The notes beneath the pieces are model-generated. The model searched no databases. It saw nothing but the letters and a program-made list of their open reading frames with translations, and was not told where the DNA came from. The position numbers were made by a program, and so were the translations under genes. From the NCBI RefSeq assembly GCF_030272615.1, contig NC_081415.1:190678270-190742269 (forward strand): a stretch of DNA of 64,000 nt, given 5' to 3'. This document shows positions 11,806-22,700 of the stretch, piece by piece; position 1 is the first letter of the stretch, and each line of letters opens with the position of its first letter. The stretch is from Cryptomeria japonica. Lineage: Eukaryota > Streptophyta > Pinopsida > Cupressales > Cupressaceae.

Positions 11806-12856
11806 TGTTAAGTCCTAGGGACAACTGAGAGGGGGGGATGAATCAATTGTCAAATAAATTTAAACCAAAAACAATTTAACCAACTTAATGCTTAATACCG
11901 GTAAACCAATTAAGCATGCCAGTAGACAGTTATAATAGTTAATTGCTATACCGGTAAGGATTAGTGCATGAAACATAAACACAAATTCATCCACAACACA
12001 TAACACCAATATTTGTACGTGGAAACCCTGTAAGGGGCAAAACCATAGTGGGAAACCTTACCCACAATCAGATGATACTACTACAGATAGTAAGTGTACA
12101 TAAATGGGGTCTGCACATGCAGAAAGGCCAACAGCCTAGAGCTCACTGCTCAATCACAAAATCAAAGTCACACTGACTACAGTTGGATGATTAAATCCAA
12201 TAAGAATGTACTGTACAAAATAGCATCTTCATATGTTGGATTCAGTACCGGTGTAATGTTGATATGTTTTCACAAAAAACTAGCTTCACCTTCAAATGAT
12301 GTCTTCGTGTATAGCTCTGCTTAATCTCAAATATACCTTCACACAATCCTTTTTCGCATTCCACACTTGATCTTACAAATAAGATCTTACATTTATACCA
12401 TAACCTAAGACCAATTTTAGTAGGTCGGCTCTACAAGATATTACAATAAAAATATTTTACAAATAATATAATATCCGATGCAATAACCGATTGAACATGT
12501 TGGCTTAATGCATTTACAACAATAATTAATCATCTCCATAGCGTGCCATGTTGATCTGGAAAAGATAAACCTGCCGGTGTAACCCTAGACCTATTTGGCG
12601 GTAACAGCAAATATGAAACTGTGAATATACCAATGAACAAAACTCCAGGACAAGATGTCCAGACAATGTCTTTGACATTACCAAGTGTTTTCCATACCAT
12701 TCCAAGTGTCAGTGATCATTGTATCTTGTCGGTGTACCATATACCAGTAACTATGCAATAGTTACTTGCTTGTCGGTGAGTGTTGCTGGATCTCCAAAGT
12801 GCTAGTGTTTTAGTAGGTGTTGACATCAATGACAAAACCATACCAAAATAACAACA
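11806..12856 (-). repeat. M 3' LTR (left copy)
   Basis: It starts TGTTAAGTCCTAGGGACAAC and ends AACAACA on the plus strand, and aligns along its length with 17509-18560. The C-run/TCTCAG motif near the U5 end appears here as the G-run at about 11830. Confidence 0.85.
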
Positions 12857-13180
12857 ATCTCCCCCTTTGACATTGATGGCAACACAAGATGGAAAAACAA
12901 TCAAAGTTTCAAAACATAAATGCCAAGTATCAAAAACCAACAATCTCCAAAAAGATCATTACCAGAAATTAGAGAGTAATAGTCTCTCCTAAACAACAAT
13001 CTCTCCCTCTTGGACCAACATGTGTTTTCCAAAGTTTTTCAATACCAATCTCTCCAAAAGATAATGTGTTTTTCCATATATATCTCTCCCCCTTTGACAT
13101 CAAATGCCAAAGTTACAATAAAACCAAGTTCATATACAAAGTACCAATCAATTCAGTATACCAGCTACTCCCCCTGAGAA
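12857..13180 (-). other. M iterated polypurine tracts
   Basis: Read on the plus strand as pyrimidine tracts: TCTCCCCCTTTG near 12858, TCTCTCCCCCTTTG near 13082 and CTCCCCCTGAG near 13168, with weaker copies near 13003. They lie between the 3' LTR and the end of pol. Confidence 0.7.
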
Positions 13181-13254
13181 GTAGCTTCCTCATCAAAGAC
13201 CGGAGTAAAATATTTCTCTGTTAATTCTGTCGATTGATGACAATCATCAACTAT

Positions 13255-14061
13255 CTAAGTCTCTATCAGTGGTGGTATGACTCCAAGCTGATCTCTGAGA
13301 TATTCAAAAGTCTATTTAGGCAAATGTTTAGTGAAAATATCTGCAATCTACTCTTTAGTATTCACATAAACCAGTTTTATCTCCTTAGCTTCAACATTTT
13401 CCCTTAGAAAATTTAGTTTGATAGAAACATGTTTGGTTTTAGAATGTAATACTGGATTCTTAGATATATCAATTAATGTAGTGTTATCACAATAAATAGT
13501 AATAGGTTCCTTGCATTTTACCTTTATATCTTTCAACATTTGCTTAAGCCATAGTACCTATGTATAGTTAGTTGCTGGTGCAACATATTCTGATTCTACT
13601 ATTGATAAAGATGTACAACTCTGTTTCTTACTCAACCAAGAAACTAGTATGTTTCCAAGAAAGAATGCTCTGTCGGTGGTGCTTTTTCTATCATCCACAT
13701 CTCCTGCCCAATTTGCATCTGTGTATGCACATAATTCAAAGTTTTCATCTCTAGGATACCATAATCCAAGATTTATAGTGCCTTGTAAGTACCGAAAAAT
13801 CCTTTTTACTGTTGATTCATGATTTTCTCTAGGATTACTTTGAAATCTAGAAACAATACATACTACATTCATAATATCAGGTCTGGTTTGTGTCAAATAC
13901 AATAAGCCTCCTATCATAGATTTGTATCTAGTTGTATTAACAGGTGTAGATTCATCCCTTTGTGATAATTTGTCGTTTGTTGTCATAGGTGTGCTTATCA
14001 GTTTAGAGTTCTCCATCCCAAATTTCTTTAGTAACTCTTTCAAGTATTTAGATTGACTCAA
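13255..14061 (-). pseudogene. M RNase H
   Basis: The frame follows directly from the reverse transcriptase in the same phase. Visible are MSQSKYLKELLKKFGM at 14061, YKSMIGGLLYLTQTRPDI near 13930-13875, YTDANWAGDVDDRKST near 13725-13680 and SKTKHVSIKLNFLRE near 13440-13400. The C-terminus runs to a stop at about 13255. In-frame stops occur near 13556, 13346 and 13315. The acidic residues of the RNase H core are kept. Confidence 0.85.
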
Positions 14062-15402
14062 GAATATACCTTTATCAATCTATGAAATCTGCAGTCCTAA
14101 AAAGAATTTTATTTCACCAATCATAGACATTTCAAATTCTTGCTGCATTTTAATAGAAAAATCCTTACATAATCCATCTTCTCCTCCAAAGATTATATCA
14201 TCAACAAATACTTCTATAATCAAGATGTCATCATTAGTAATTTTATAATATAAATTGTTGTCTGCATTTCCTTTAGTAAAACCAATCTTTAAAAGATACT
14301 TATCCAATCTTGCATACCAAGCTCTTGGAGCTTGTTTTAATCCATACAGAGCTTTCCTTAACCTGCATACCATATCATTGTCATCTGTCAAAGAAAATCC
14401 ATCAGGTTGTTCAATGTATACTTCCTCTTCAAGATCTCCATTCAAAAATGCACATTTAATATCCATTTGATAAACTTTGTAGTTCTTGTGTGTTGCAAAA
14501 GCTAAAAATAATCTGACTGCCTCAATTCTAGCTACCGATGCAAAGGTTTCATTGTAATCAACTCCTTCTTTCTGAGAATATCCCTTACACACTAGTCTTG
14601 CTTTATTTCTGACAACCTTACCATCTTCATTAAGTTTGTTTCTAAATACCCATTTGGTTCCAATTACATTTTTATCTTTAGGCCGGGGAACTAATGTCCA
14701 AGTGTTGTTTTTCTCAATTTGTTCTAATTCTTCTTCCATAGCTTTAATCCAAAATTTATCTTCACATGCCTCATTAACAGATGATGGTTCAATTTGAGAA
14801 ATAATACATACCTCTTCATTCACCAATCTTCCTCTTGTCATAACTCCTTTAAACTTATTTCCAATTATCTGATCTTCAGAATGATTCAGTCTTACATACC
14901 GGGGTGTCTTAGTTTGTTGTTGTTGTTCAATTACTATGGAATCCTCAGATGGTACTGGGGTAACTGGATCTTCATTCTGTACCGGTGGATTTAGAGTAGG
15001 TTCATTTGTCAAAAATTTTGTTGCCAGTTCAGAGTCTATATACCTTGAAGTTCCTCTAAATTGTTCATCAATCTTTACATTTGTACTCTCAACAATTTTC
15101 TGCAATCTCTTGTTAAAACATCTATATGCTTTGTTCTTAGATGAATAACCAAAAAATATTCCTTCATCACTTCTAGGATCAAATTTGCCAATATACTCAT
15201 CTCTTCTGATATAACATTTACTTCCAAATATTCTGAAATACTTAAGAGTAGGAGTATTACCAAACCATAGTTCATGAGGGGTCTTACCGGTTTCACCTTT
15301 GATGTGAACTTTGTTAAATGTATAGACTGTTGTGCTGACTGCTTCTCTCCAATACACATGTGGTAGGTTTGCTTCTGATAACATACTTCTTGCTGCATCC
15401 AA
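14062..15402 (-). pseudogene. M integrase end and reverse transcriptase
   Basis: An uninterrupted stretch of 440 codons (14080-15402) covers the C-terminal integrase region ([38 protein letters not shown]) and almost the whole RVT_2 domain. Markers are [34 protein letters not shown] near 14465-14420, [16 protein letters not shown] near 14355-14308 and the catalytic FVDDIIFGG near 14205-14180, which is intact. A nonsense codon at 14080-14082 separates it from RNase H in the same phase. It is the best-kept pol stretch of the window. Confidence 0.9.
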
Positions 15403-16330
15403 GATAGTTCTGTTTTTCCTTTCAACAACTCTATTCTGCTATGGTGTCCGACGTGCTGATAGTTGTCTTCTGATTCCATTTACTTCACAGAATGTATTAA
15501 AGTCCTTAGATGTAAATTCACCTCCTTGATCTGATCTTAAAAATTTGATTTTCTTATCGGTTTCATTTTCAACCATTGCTTTGAATAGTTTGAACTTTCC
15601 AAGTGCTTCTGATTTTTCTCTGAGAAAAGTAACCCAACACATTCTAGAATAGTCATCAATAATTAGCATGAAATATCTATCACCTTGTAAGCTTTAGTTC
15701 TAGCTAGACCACATAAATCAGTGTGAACCAAATCAAGAGAATTATTTGATTTTTTTGGAATAGTTTTGAAACTAGCTCTAACTTGTTTTCTAAATTGACA
15801 TTCCTTACATACTGTATTCCGAGGTTTGATAATTTTAGGTAAATCTCTAACTACCTTAGTAGTACTGATCTTTACCATGCAATCAAAGTTTACATGACAG
15901 AGTCTCTTATGCCATAACCAACTTTCATCTATGTGTGCAATTAAGCATGTCTTTTCATTGTTATTCAAATGAAAGATATTACCTCTAGTCTGATTACCAG
16001 TTGCAATTTCCAAACCAGTTCTATTCATGATTTTGCATTTTCCATGTTTAAATTGTAATTGAAATCCTTTCTCAACTAATTGACCAACACTCAAAAGATT
16101 ATATTTTAATCCTTCAACATAGTAGACATTGTCAGTGTTATGCTTACCATCAAGAGATAGTGTACCCTTACCTTTGATTAAACAAGCTTTGTCATCTCCA
16201 AATCTTACTAAACCTCCATTGTATTCTTGAAAGGTCAAGAATTTACCTTTGTCTCCTATCATATGATGTGAGCATCCTGAATCAATTGTGCATTCATCCT
16301 TTACTTCAACTTTAGCTACCAGAGCCTGTA
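15403..16330 (-). pseudogene. M protease, GAG-pre-integrase and integrase core
   Basis: The protease active site TIDSGCSHHM lies near 16290-16260. The GAG-pre-integrase zinc region WLWHKRLCHVNFD lies near 15925-15885 with CKECQF near 15812. Integrase motifs are LDLVHTDLCG near 15740-15710, FLRSDQGGEF near 15540-15510 and the QNRVVERKN stretch near 15435. There is one frameshift near 15669 and a CAG-to-TAG type stop just after the RTP motif near 15438. Confidence 0.85.
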
Positions 16331-16368
16331 CTACCGATTGAGTAGTAGGTGCCAGTTGATCTTTTGTT

Positions 16369-16472
16369 ATAGCAACAAAAACCCATCCATTGTCTATTGA
16401 ATCCTCATCAGAATCATCTTATAGCAACAAAAACCCATCCATTGTCTATCGAATCCTCATCAGAATCATCAG
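16369..16472. repeat. 52-bp tandem duplication in M
   Basis: The block 16369-16420 is repeated at 16421-16472; the first 50 bases differ at one position. 52 is not a multiple of three, so the duplication shifts the gag-pol frame between the zinc knuckle and the protease. Confidence 0.85.
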
Positions 16473-16499
16473 TCACACCTTCATCAGCAATATAACCAG

Positions 16500-17451
16500 A
16501 TTTGTCTTTATTCTTCTTAAATCTATACCTCTAATATTCAGGGTTAGGCTTGTATGTTCTTCTAGCTTCTTCTCTTAGTCTAGCATGTCTATCAGGGCAT
16601 CTTGAATCCATATGACCAATCTTATTGCAGTTAAAACATTTAAAGGGTTTCATACTTACTTCCAACTGAACCTTTAGGCATTTTCCTTGCAAATAGTGCT
16701 TCAAGTTCTTCAAGTTCTTCATTTTCTTTCCTACTTTCTTCAAGTTCTCTTGCATAAAAGGCTTTCCAATTAGATTTGTCAAATGATGGAGAAGATGATG
16801 TTGATACTTTAAAGGCCAAATCTATCTTTATAGTAGCAACAGGACCAAATTCTTCAATTTCAAAAGCTGAAAGTTTCTCAATCAATGTATCCCTAGTAAC
16901 TGATGTATTAGGCATTGTTCTTAACTCATTTATAGCAATAACCTTCATTTTGTATGTCGGTGGCAATCCTCTTAAAACTTTTGAAATAATTTCATCCTCA
17001 CTTAGGGTTCCTCCACAACATTTAATACCCAAAACAATTTCATTTACTCTTTCCATAAAAGTAGAAATCCTTTCATCTTCTTCCATTTTCAGATGTTCAT
17101 ACCTGACTCAAAAGCTTTCAAGTTTTGCAATCTTGACTGTGGAATCTCCTTCATTCAATGTTTCCAAATGATCCCAAATAGCTTTAGTAGTAGACCTATC
17201 TAATAGTCCCATGATTTGTTGATCTGATAATGCGCTCAAAAGTGCTTCTCTTGCTTTGCAATCATTTTCCTCATCTTTTGTCAAGTTAGCTGGACTGGGC
17301 TAACCTGGTACAACAGCAGTATAACCATTCTTTGTAACTTCCTAGATTTCTTTTCCAATGCAATTTAGATGTGTCTCCATTATGATCTTCCATATGCCAT
17401 AGTTGGTTCCATCAAGTTTAGGATTGTCCTTCTAAAATAATTAGTAGACAT
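16500..17451 (-). pseudogene. M Gag
   Basis: Starting at an ATG about 45 bp inside the primer site (17451), the frame gives the UBN2-type Gag: TTKAIWDHLETLNE near 17190-17150, FMERVNEIVLGIKCCGG near 17060-17010, VLRGLPPTYKMKVIAI near 16980-16930 and ALFARKMP near 16690. A zinc knuckle CFNCNKIGHMDSRCP follows near 16640-16595. Stops and a frameshift near 16680 break it. Confidence 0.85.
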
Positions 17452-17494
17452 TGGATCTCCTCAAGCTGTTAAACTTCTACAAAAAGAGGACTAA

Positions 17495-17507
17495 GCTCTA
17501 ATACCAA
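17495..17507 (-). other. M primer binding site (tRNA-Met type)
   Basis: The plus strand reads GCTCTAATACCA; on the minus strand this is TGGTATTAGAGC, one base from the consensus complement of initiator tRNA-Met, next to the end of the 5' LTR. Confidence 0.8.
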
Positions 17508-17508
17508 T

Positions 17509-18560
17509 TATTAGGTCCTGGGGAAGACTGAGAGGGGGGGGGTGAATCAGTTGTCAAATAAATTTAAACCAAAAACAATTTAACCAACTTAATGCTTAAT
17601 ACTGATAAACTAGTTAAGCATGCATGTAGACAGTTATAATAGTTAATTGCTATACCAGTAAGGATTAGTGCATGAAACATAAACACAAAGTCATCCACAA
17701 CACATAACACCAATATTTATACGTGGAAACCCTATAAGGGGAAAAACCATGGTGGGAAACCTTACCCACAATCAAATGATACTGCTGTAGATAGTAAGTG
17801 TACATAAATTTGGTCTGCACATGCAGAAAGGCCAACAGCCTTGAGCTCACTGCTCAATCACAAAATGGGAGTCACACTGACTACAGTTGGATGATTAAAT
17901 CCAATAAGAATGTACTGCACAAAATAGCATCTTCATATGCTAGATTCAGTACCAGTGTAATGCTGATATGTTTTCACAAAAACCTAGCTTCACCTTCAAA
18001 TGATGTCTTCGTGTATAGCTCTGCTTAATCTCGCATATACCTTCATACAATCCTTTTTCTCATTCCACACTTGATCTTACAAATAAGATCTTACATTTAT
18101 ACCATAACCTAAGACCAATTTTAGTAGGTCGGCTCTACAAGATATTACAATAAAAACATTTTACAAACAATATAATATCCGATGCAATAACCAATTGAAC
18201 ATGTCGACTTAATGCATTTACAATAATAATTAATCATCTCCATAGCGTGCCATGTTGATCTGGAAAAGATAAACCTGTCGGTGTAACCCTAGACCTATTT
18301 GTCGATAACAACAAATATGCAACTATGAATATACCAATGAACAAAACTCCAGGATAAGATGTCCAGACGATGTCTTCGACATTACCAAGTGTTTTCCATG
18401 CCATTCCAAGTGCCGGTGATCATTGTATCCTGTCGGTGTACCATATACCAGTAATTGTGCAATAGTTACTTGCTTGCCAGTGAATGTTGCTGGATCTCTA
18501 AAGTGCTAGTGTTTTAGTAGGTGTTGACATCAATGACAAAACCATACGAAAATACCAACA
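17509..18560 (-). repeat. M 5' LTR (right copy)
   Basis: Direct repeat of 11806-12856, beginning TATTAGGTCCTGGGG (first G mutated) and ending ACCAACA. It carries the G-run near 17532-17541 that corresponds to the U5 C-run motif. Confidence 0.85.
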
Positions 18561-19658
18561 TATTATTCATGATATTGTTGATGTTATTGTTTTATTGCTA
18601 TTGTCTTATAACCACTATGATAAAATTTAAGGAAGATGGTGTAAACCAATATATGGTAGTTTGTAAGTTGAATCAATGTAAAGGGTTAAACCTTTCTATG
18701 TTATGTAACAGGTAAACCCTATTGTTTGTTTTATGTTAAACCCTAACTGATCAATTTTGTTGGTTTAAGATCTAATGTTGAGTAGTAATGATGGAGACAC
18801 GTGTGATCATTGTATGAGGATTAGTTCAGATTGATTTGGCATGTTTGCTCTCTTGGAGAGGAGCAAAGTGGATTGCATCTAATGCATAACGCGTGATGAG
18901 TTACAAAGTCTGATGAAGTGGTAATCATGGAGCGGTTGGAATTTTCTTGAAGAATGTGAAGAGATTGTTATGATTTCTAATGGTCAAGATTGTCCCGACT
19001 TGTTTGTAATCTTGATGATGAGAATTAGGATTTTGTTGTGTTACTGACCTAGTTGATTTGTATTTAAGGTCGATGATATTGTTTTGTTAAGTGTTGGCCA
19101 AGTTGGCAAGATTGGCATAAACCAGTTGAGTGTGTGGTTGCCTAACTGATGGATAGATCTACAGTTTGAGTAAAGGCAAATTGAAGCTTAAGAAGGATCT
19201 AATCAAGTAGATGTAGTGCTATTAAGATAGATCAAGAAAACCTATTGTTTTCTAACAATTACAGCAGAAATTGAAATCCCCTAATTGGGTAAGCTCTAAC
19301 AAGCTTAGTTACTTTATAAATCCTCTAACAAGGTGGTCCATTAGTTTGGATTCTCAGATCTTCCAGTGAGGTTACTCCTAACAGGGTATTGTGTTTTTCA
19401 TCAAGGCATATTTGTAAATCCCTTAACTGGGTGATTCCTAATCGGAATTAGTTCTTAACAGGACTTATTATAAAAGCTTTAACAAGCTTGGCTCCTAACA
19501 GGGTGAACTTTAGAAGAGTTCAAATAGGTATCCTTGTGAGTCTCATAAAGAGTAACATGTATATGGAGGGCATTTTTTGGTTCTTACCTATTTGGGTTTT
19601 CCACATAAAAATATTGTGTCAAGTGGTGAATGCTTCAGTGGTTATGATCTTATTTGTT
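18561..19658 (+). repeat. P1 3' LTR, piece 2
   Basis: It continues the P1 LTR after M. From about 19139 it matches the 5' LTR piece starting at 2812 (GGATAGATCTACAGTTTGAG against GGATGGATCTGCAGTTTGAG). It ends at the LINE target site TTATGATCTTATTTGTT (19642-19658). Confidence 0.85.
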
Positions 19659-19842
19659 TTTTATTAGGAGAAAAACAGGTTTTGAAGGGACCCTGAACCC
19701 TTTACAAGAGTTCCTTAAAAGATAAGATTATTAAGAAACAAGAAAAGACATTCTGCAAAAAAACCAGCAAAGTTCTGGGCAAAAGTCAGCACAAAAACCC
19801 AACAAAACTAATAACTTCCAGCCAAAATAGAAAAAAGACAAA

Positions 19843-21620
19843 TTACTTAATGTATTTAAGGGCATTAGCCAATTTTTTGCTAATCCCTTGTATTTCTTTG
19901 ATATTATCCCTGAGCATTGGGATTTCCTTGGAAGAGACTAAGGAAGTTTTTTTCATACTCACCCTAGTCCTTTTGGTCGCACCTCCAGGAGCACTATCCA
20001 TGTTCCCAACCTCAATAGCATCATCATCAACATCTAGGTCCACAACAAGTTTGGAAGTACTGGAGCCATCAAGGTACTTGGCAATTTCCTCCATATTCCT
20101 GGTCACAGAGAAGGATATCCGTAATCATAATCAGAAAGTTCTTCATTGTTGTTTTTCTTTCCTCCAGCTTACTGATCTGAGCTTCCAGCTTCTCCACTTT
20201 TTCATCCATAACCTTTTTCCACTGCTCCTGGTTACTTTCATCTTTCTTTCCCTTCTCTTCCTGCTGCTTAGCTATTTTTTCTAGATTATTGATTCTTTCA
20301 TATACCCACCTATCAAAACCCAAACGAACCTCAGACTGGTTCTCGAGTTTATCTAGAATAATCCCATCTCCAGCTTTATGTTTTTCCCTTCTCGTTTCCT
20401 CCTTATCCTTGTTTTGCTTAGTTTTCATTTCCCTTTCCTCCTTATTAATATGATTGTCCAGCTCCTCAATAGGTTGGCTATTAAAATTACCAGTACTTGC
20501 ATTGTGGGTAGGGTTGTTCTAATCAGAAACATCCTCTGCTCCTCCTTCCTCTTCCCCCACTTCCTCTTCTTTCTAGCTCTCCTCTCCATCAGACTCGTCG
20601 ATCTCCATCTCACTTCCTTCTTTTCCCATATCCTTAGAATCAACCTCTGTATCCTTTTGTTTATCCATGTCCTCTTGAATTTTCTCTAGAGTGGCATTTT
20701 TAAAAAAAATTCCTTTGTATCAACTCATCCTTACTGGGCCCAAATTCCTCAATTTTCCTCTTTCCTTTCCCCAGCGGCACCGACAACCTTTTGCTTTCCT
20801 AAATTGCCAAAATATTACAATGCTCATAAATGAGCAAAATAAGGCCATAATGAAGAACATGAGAAGAGGGATTCTTACTGTGCTTGTTCAAAGACCACAA
20901 AAGAAACCTAAAAAGGTAATAGGGAAGATAAATCCTCTTCTCACGTCTAAAGTGATTCAGAAGCACAAAGTTGTAGGTGTGGACCCTAGTGAAACAACCC
21001 TCCACAGTAATATACTTTATAATGGCATTTAGTACACAGTCCTAGATTTTTTTAATATTAGATGCATCATAATACCCCCCAGAAGCTTTGCCCTATTTCT
21101 CTCTCTCCTTCTATTTATGCGGAATGAGCTTCATAGAATTATTAGACACTTTCAGGTCCCTAAAGAAATTGAGACCAAAATGGGGCATACCTGTGACCAT
21201 AATGATGAGGTTTGAGTCCAGCTTGAATCTAACACCATGAATTTTGAAGCAACCATTTTTCCAGTTTTCAGTCACTCTTGTAACCACCAGGTTAACTCTT
21301 CTTTTATCATAATCCACCAGTTTTTCCATGAAATGCGTCATGAAACCCTTCTCCAACTTTGTCCATACCTTAGGCATCTCCTGCCGTCTGGAAATATTAT
21401 CACGTTCCTCTCTTCTAAGATCACCCCCCATTTTAGGATTCATTTTACAATTTCTCTGCTTCTGCAACTTCAGAGCTTTCTTCCAAATGACACTTGGCTT
21501 TTTGAAAATACACACCCACAAAGCGTGCAAAATTTTTATATTCTTATTTAGGACTATGCCCTTCTGACGAGCTATCATTACCTTTCTAAATATTTGATGA
21601 TTAATCATTAATACTTCCAT
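19843..21620 (-). pseudogene. LINE ORF3: accessory protein, about 590 codons, degenerate
   Basis: Its ATG at 21620 overlaps the last 20 bases of ORF2. The N-terminal part is basic (KKALKLQKQRN). Then come VNLVVTRVTENWKNGCFKIH and a stretch with VRFKLDSNLIIMVTGMP near 21260-21190, and FFRDLKVS near 21155. A further broken stretch around 21005-20800 has LPYYLFRFLLWSL and HYGLILLIYEHC. The C-terminal part (about 20650-19843) is acidic and then coiled-coil (EKVEKLEAQISKLEERKTT near 20215-20155). No enzyme motif is seen. The pattern resembles uncharacterised plant transposon-associated proteins and parts of ORF2 of elements A and B. Function unknown. Confidence 0.6.
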
Positions 21621-22700
21621 GATTAATGTGTGATCCTTCTTTCCCCATAAATCTATCCTTTCTAATGAGGTCTTTAATATTAAAATCGATATTATCTATC
21701 CCATTCCATATGCTTTGATCTTTAGAAATAACGCCAAAGTTAGCAAGACCATCCGCTACGATATTTTTTCCCTGAAAGCATGCTCAATAATAACTGATTT
21801 AAAGCTAGAAATAATTTCTCTGGCTTCAAAAATAATATTTTCTATAGTCCACGAAGGCTCAACTTCTCCCTTAAGGAATTTAATAATGTTAAGAGAGTCT
21901 CCCTCCAACCATAGATTATCATGATTGATATTTTTAGCTATAATCAATGTATTTAGGGCAACCGAGGCTTCAACATAATGACTAGTTTGGTTACCCAAAG
22001 GGCCAGCAACAGCCACAAGGCAACTTCTAGCAAAATTCCTGACAATTCCCCCATAACCAGAATTCCCAGGATTTCCCTTAAAAGCCCCATGAAAGTTGGC
22101 CTTGATCCATCCCTGGGAAGGAAAGCACCAGAAAAGACTATCCCTACCTTTATCCTTGTTGTTTCTACTATTGGAAGGTTCCATCTTTCATTAAAGTCTT
22201 CTTTAGTAGCTAAACCATTATCAATTCCATATAAGCATTCATGGATCCCTCTATAGATTTTCTCCACCACTAATTTAGGGTTCGCACTTTTTTCCCTAAA
22301 AATCCCGTTGTTACGATCCTTCCAGATGTTCTAGGTGAAAATAGGGAGAGTAAGTTTCCAAAGCTCAACATTCTTAGAATTAGAACTAGGGCAATACCAT
22401 TGCTGCCAAAACTCTTCCAAAGAGTTTGTGAAAACCTAGCTCAACTTCCACTTACTAAGAATAATATTCCAAATTTCCTGACTGAAATTGCACTGGTAGA
22501 GGATATGGCAAGTAGACTCCTCCTCCCTGAAGCAAAGAGAGCACCTGTTAAGAAAAAAAAATCCACGCTTATGGAGATTATCAAGAGTTGGCACCTTATT
22601 TTGGATAAAAATTCAAAAGAAGATATTAATTTTGGGCGTCAACTTCTTTATCTACACTTTCTCCCACAAAGGGATCTCTTCCGGAATGTTGTAATGGATA
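21601..22700 (-). pseudogene. LINE ORF2, zinc-binding region and RNase H
   Basis: A Cys-His zinc-binding region typical of plant L1 ORF2 (CSLCFREEESTCH) lies near 22545-22505. RNase H of the RVT_3 type follows: GWIKANFHGAFKGNPGNSGYG near 22105-22045, VEASVALNTL near 21980, LWLEGDSLNII near 21920-21890. The terminal HAFRE...VADGLANFG is split by a one-base shift in an A-run near 21765. The ORF2 stop falls at 21601-21603. Confidence 0.8.

Larger units (their letters stand above)
11806..18560 (-). mobile_element. M: full-length Copia (Sirevirus-like) retrotransposon
   Basis: M is a 6755 bp minus-strand element with both LTRs (left 11806-12856, right 17509-18560), a primer site, gag, all pol domains and polypurine tracts. 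The LTRs are strongly similar but carry many substitutions, so the insertion is not recent. The flanking five bases (TGTTG left, TATTA right) match at only three positions, so a TSD is likely but decayed. It lies in the P1 3' LTR. Confidence 0.9.

Noticed and set aside
20378-21551. Plus-strand frames opposite the LINE ORF3
   Set aside because: Antisense shadows of the minus-strand coding sequence, rich in Leu/Ser/Phe as expected from the complement of Lys/Glu-rich coding.
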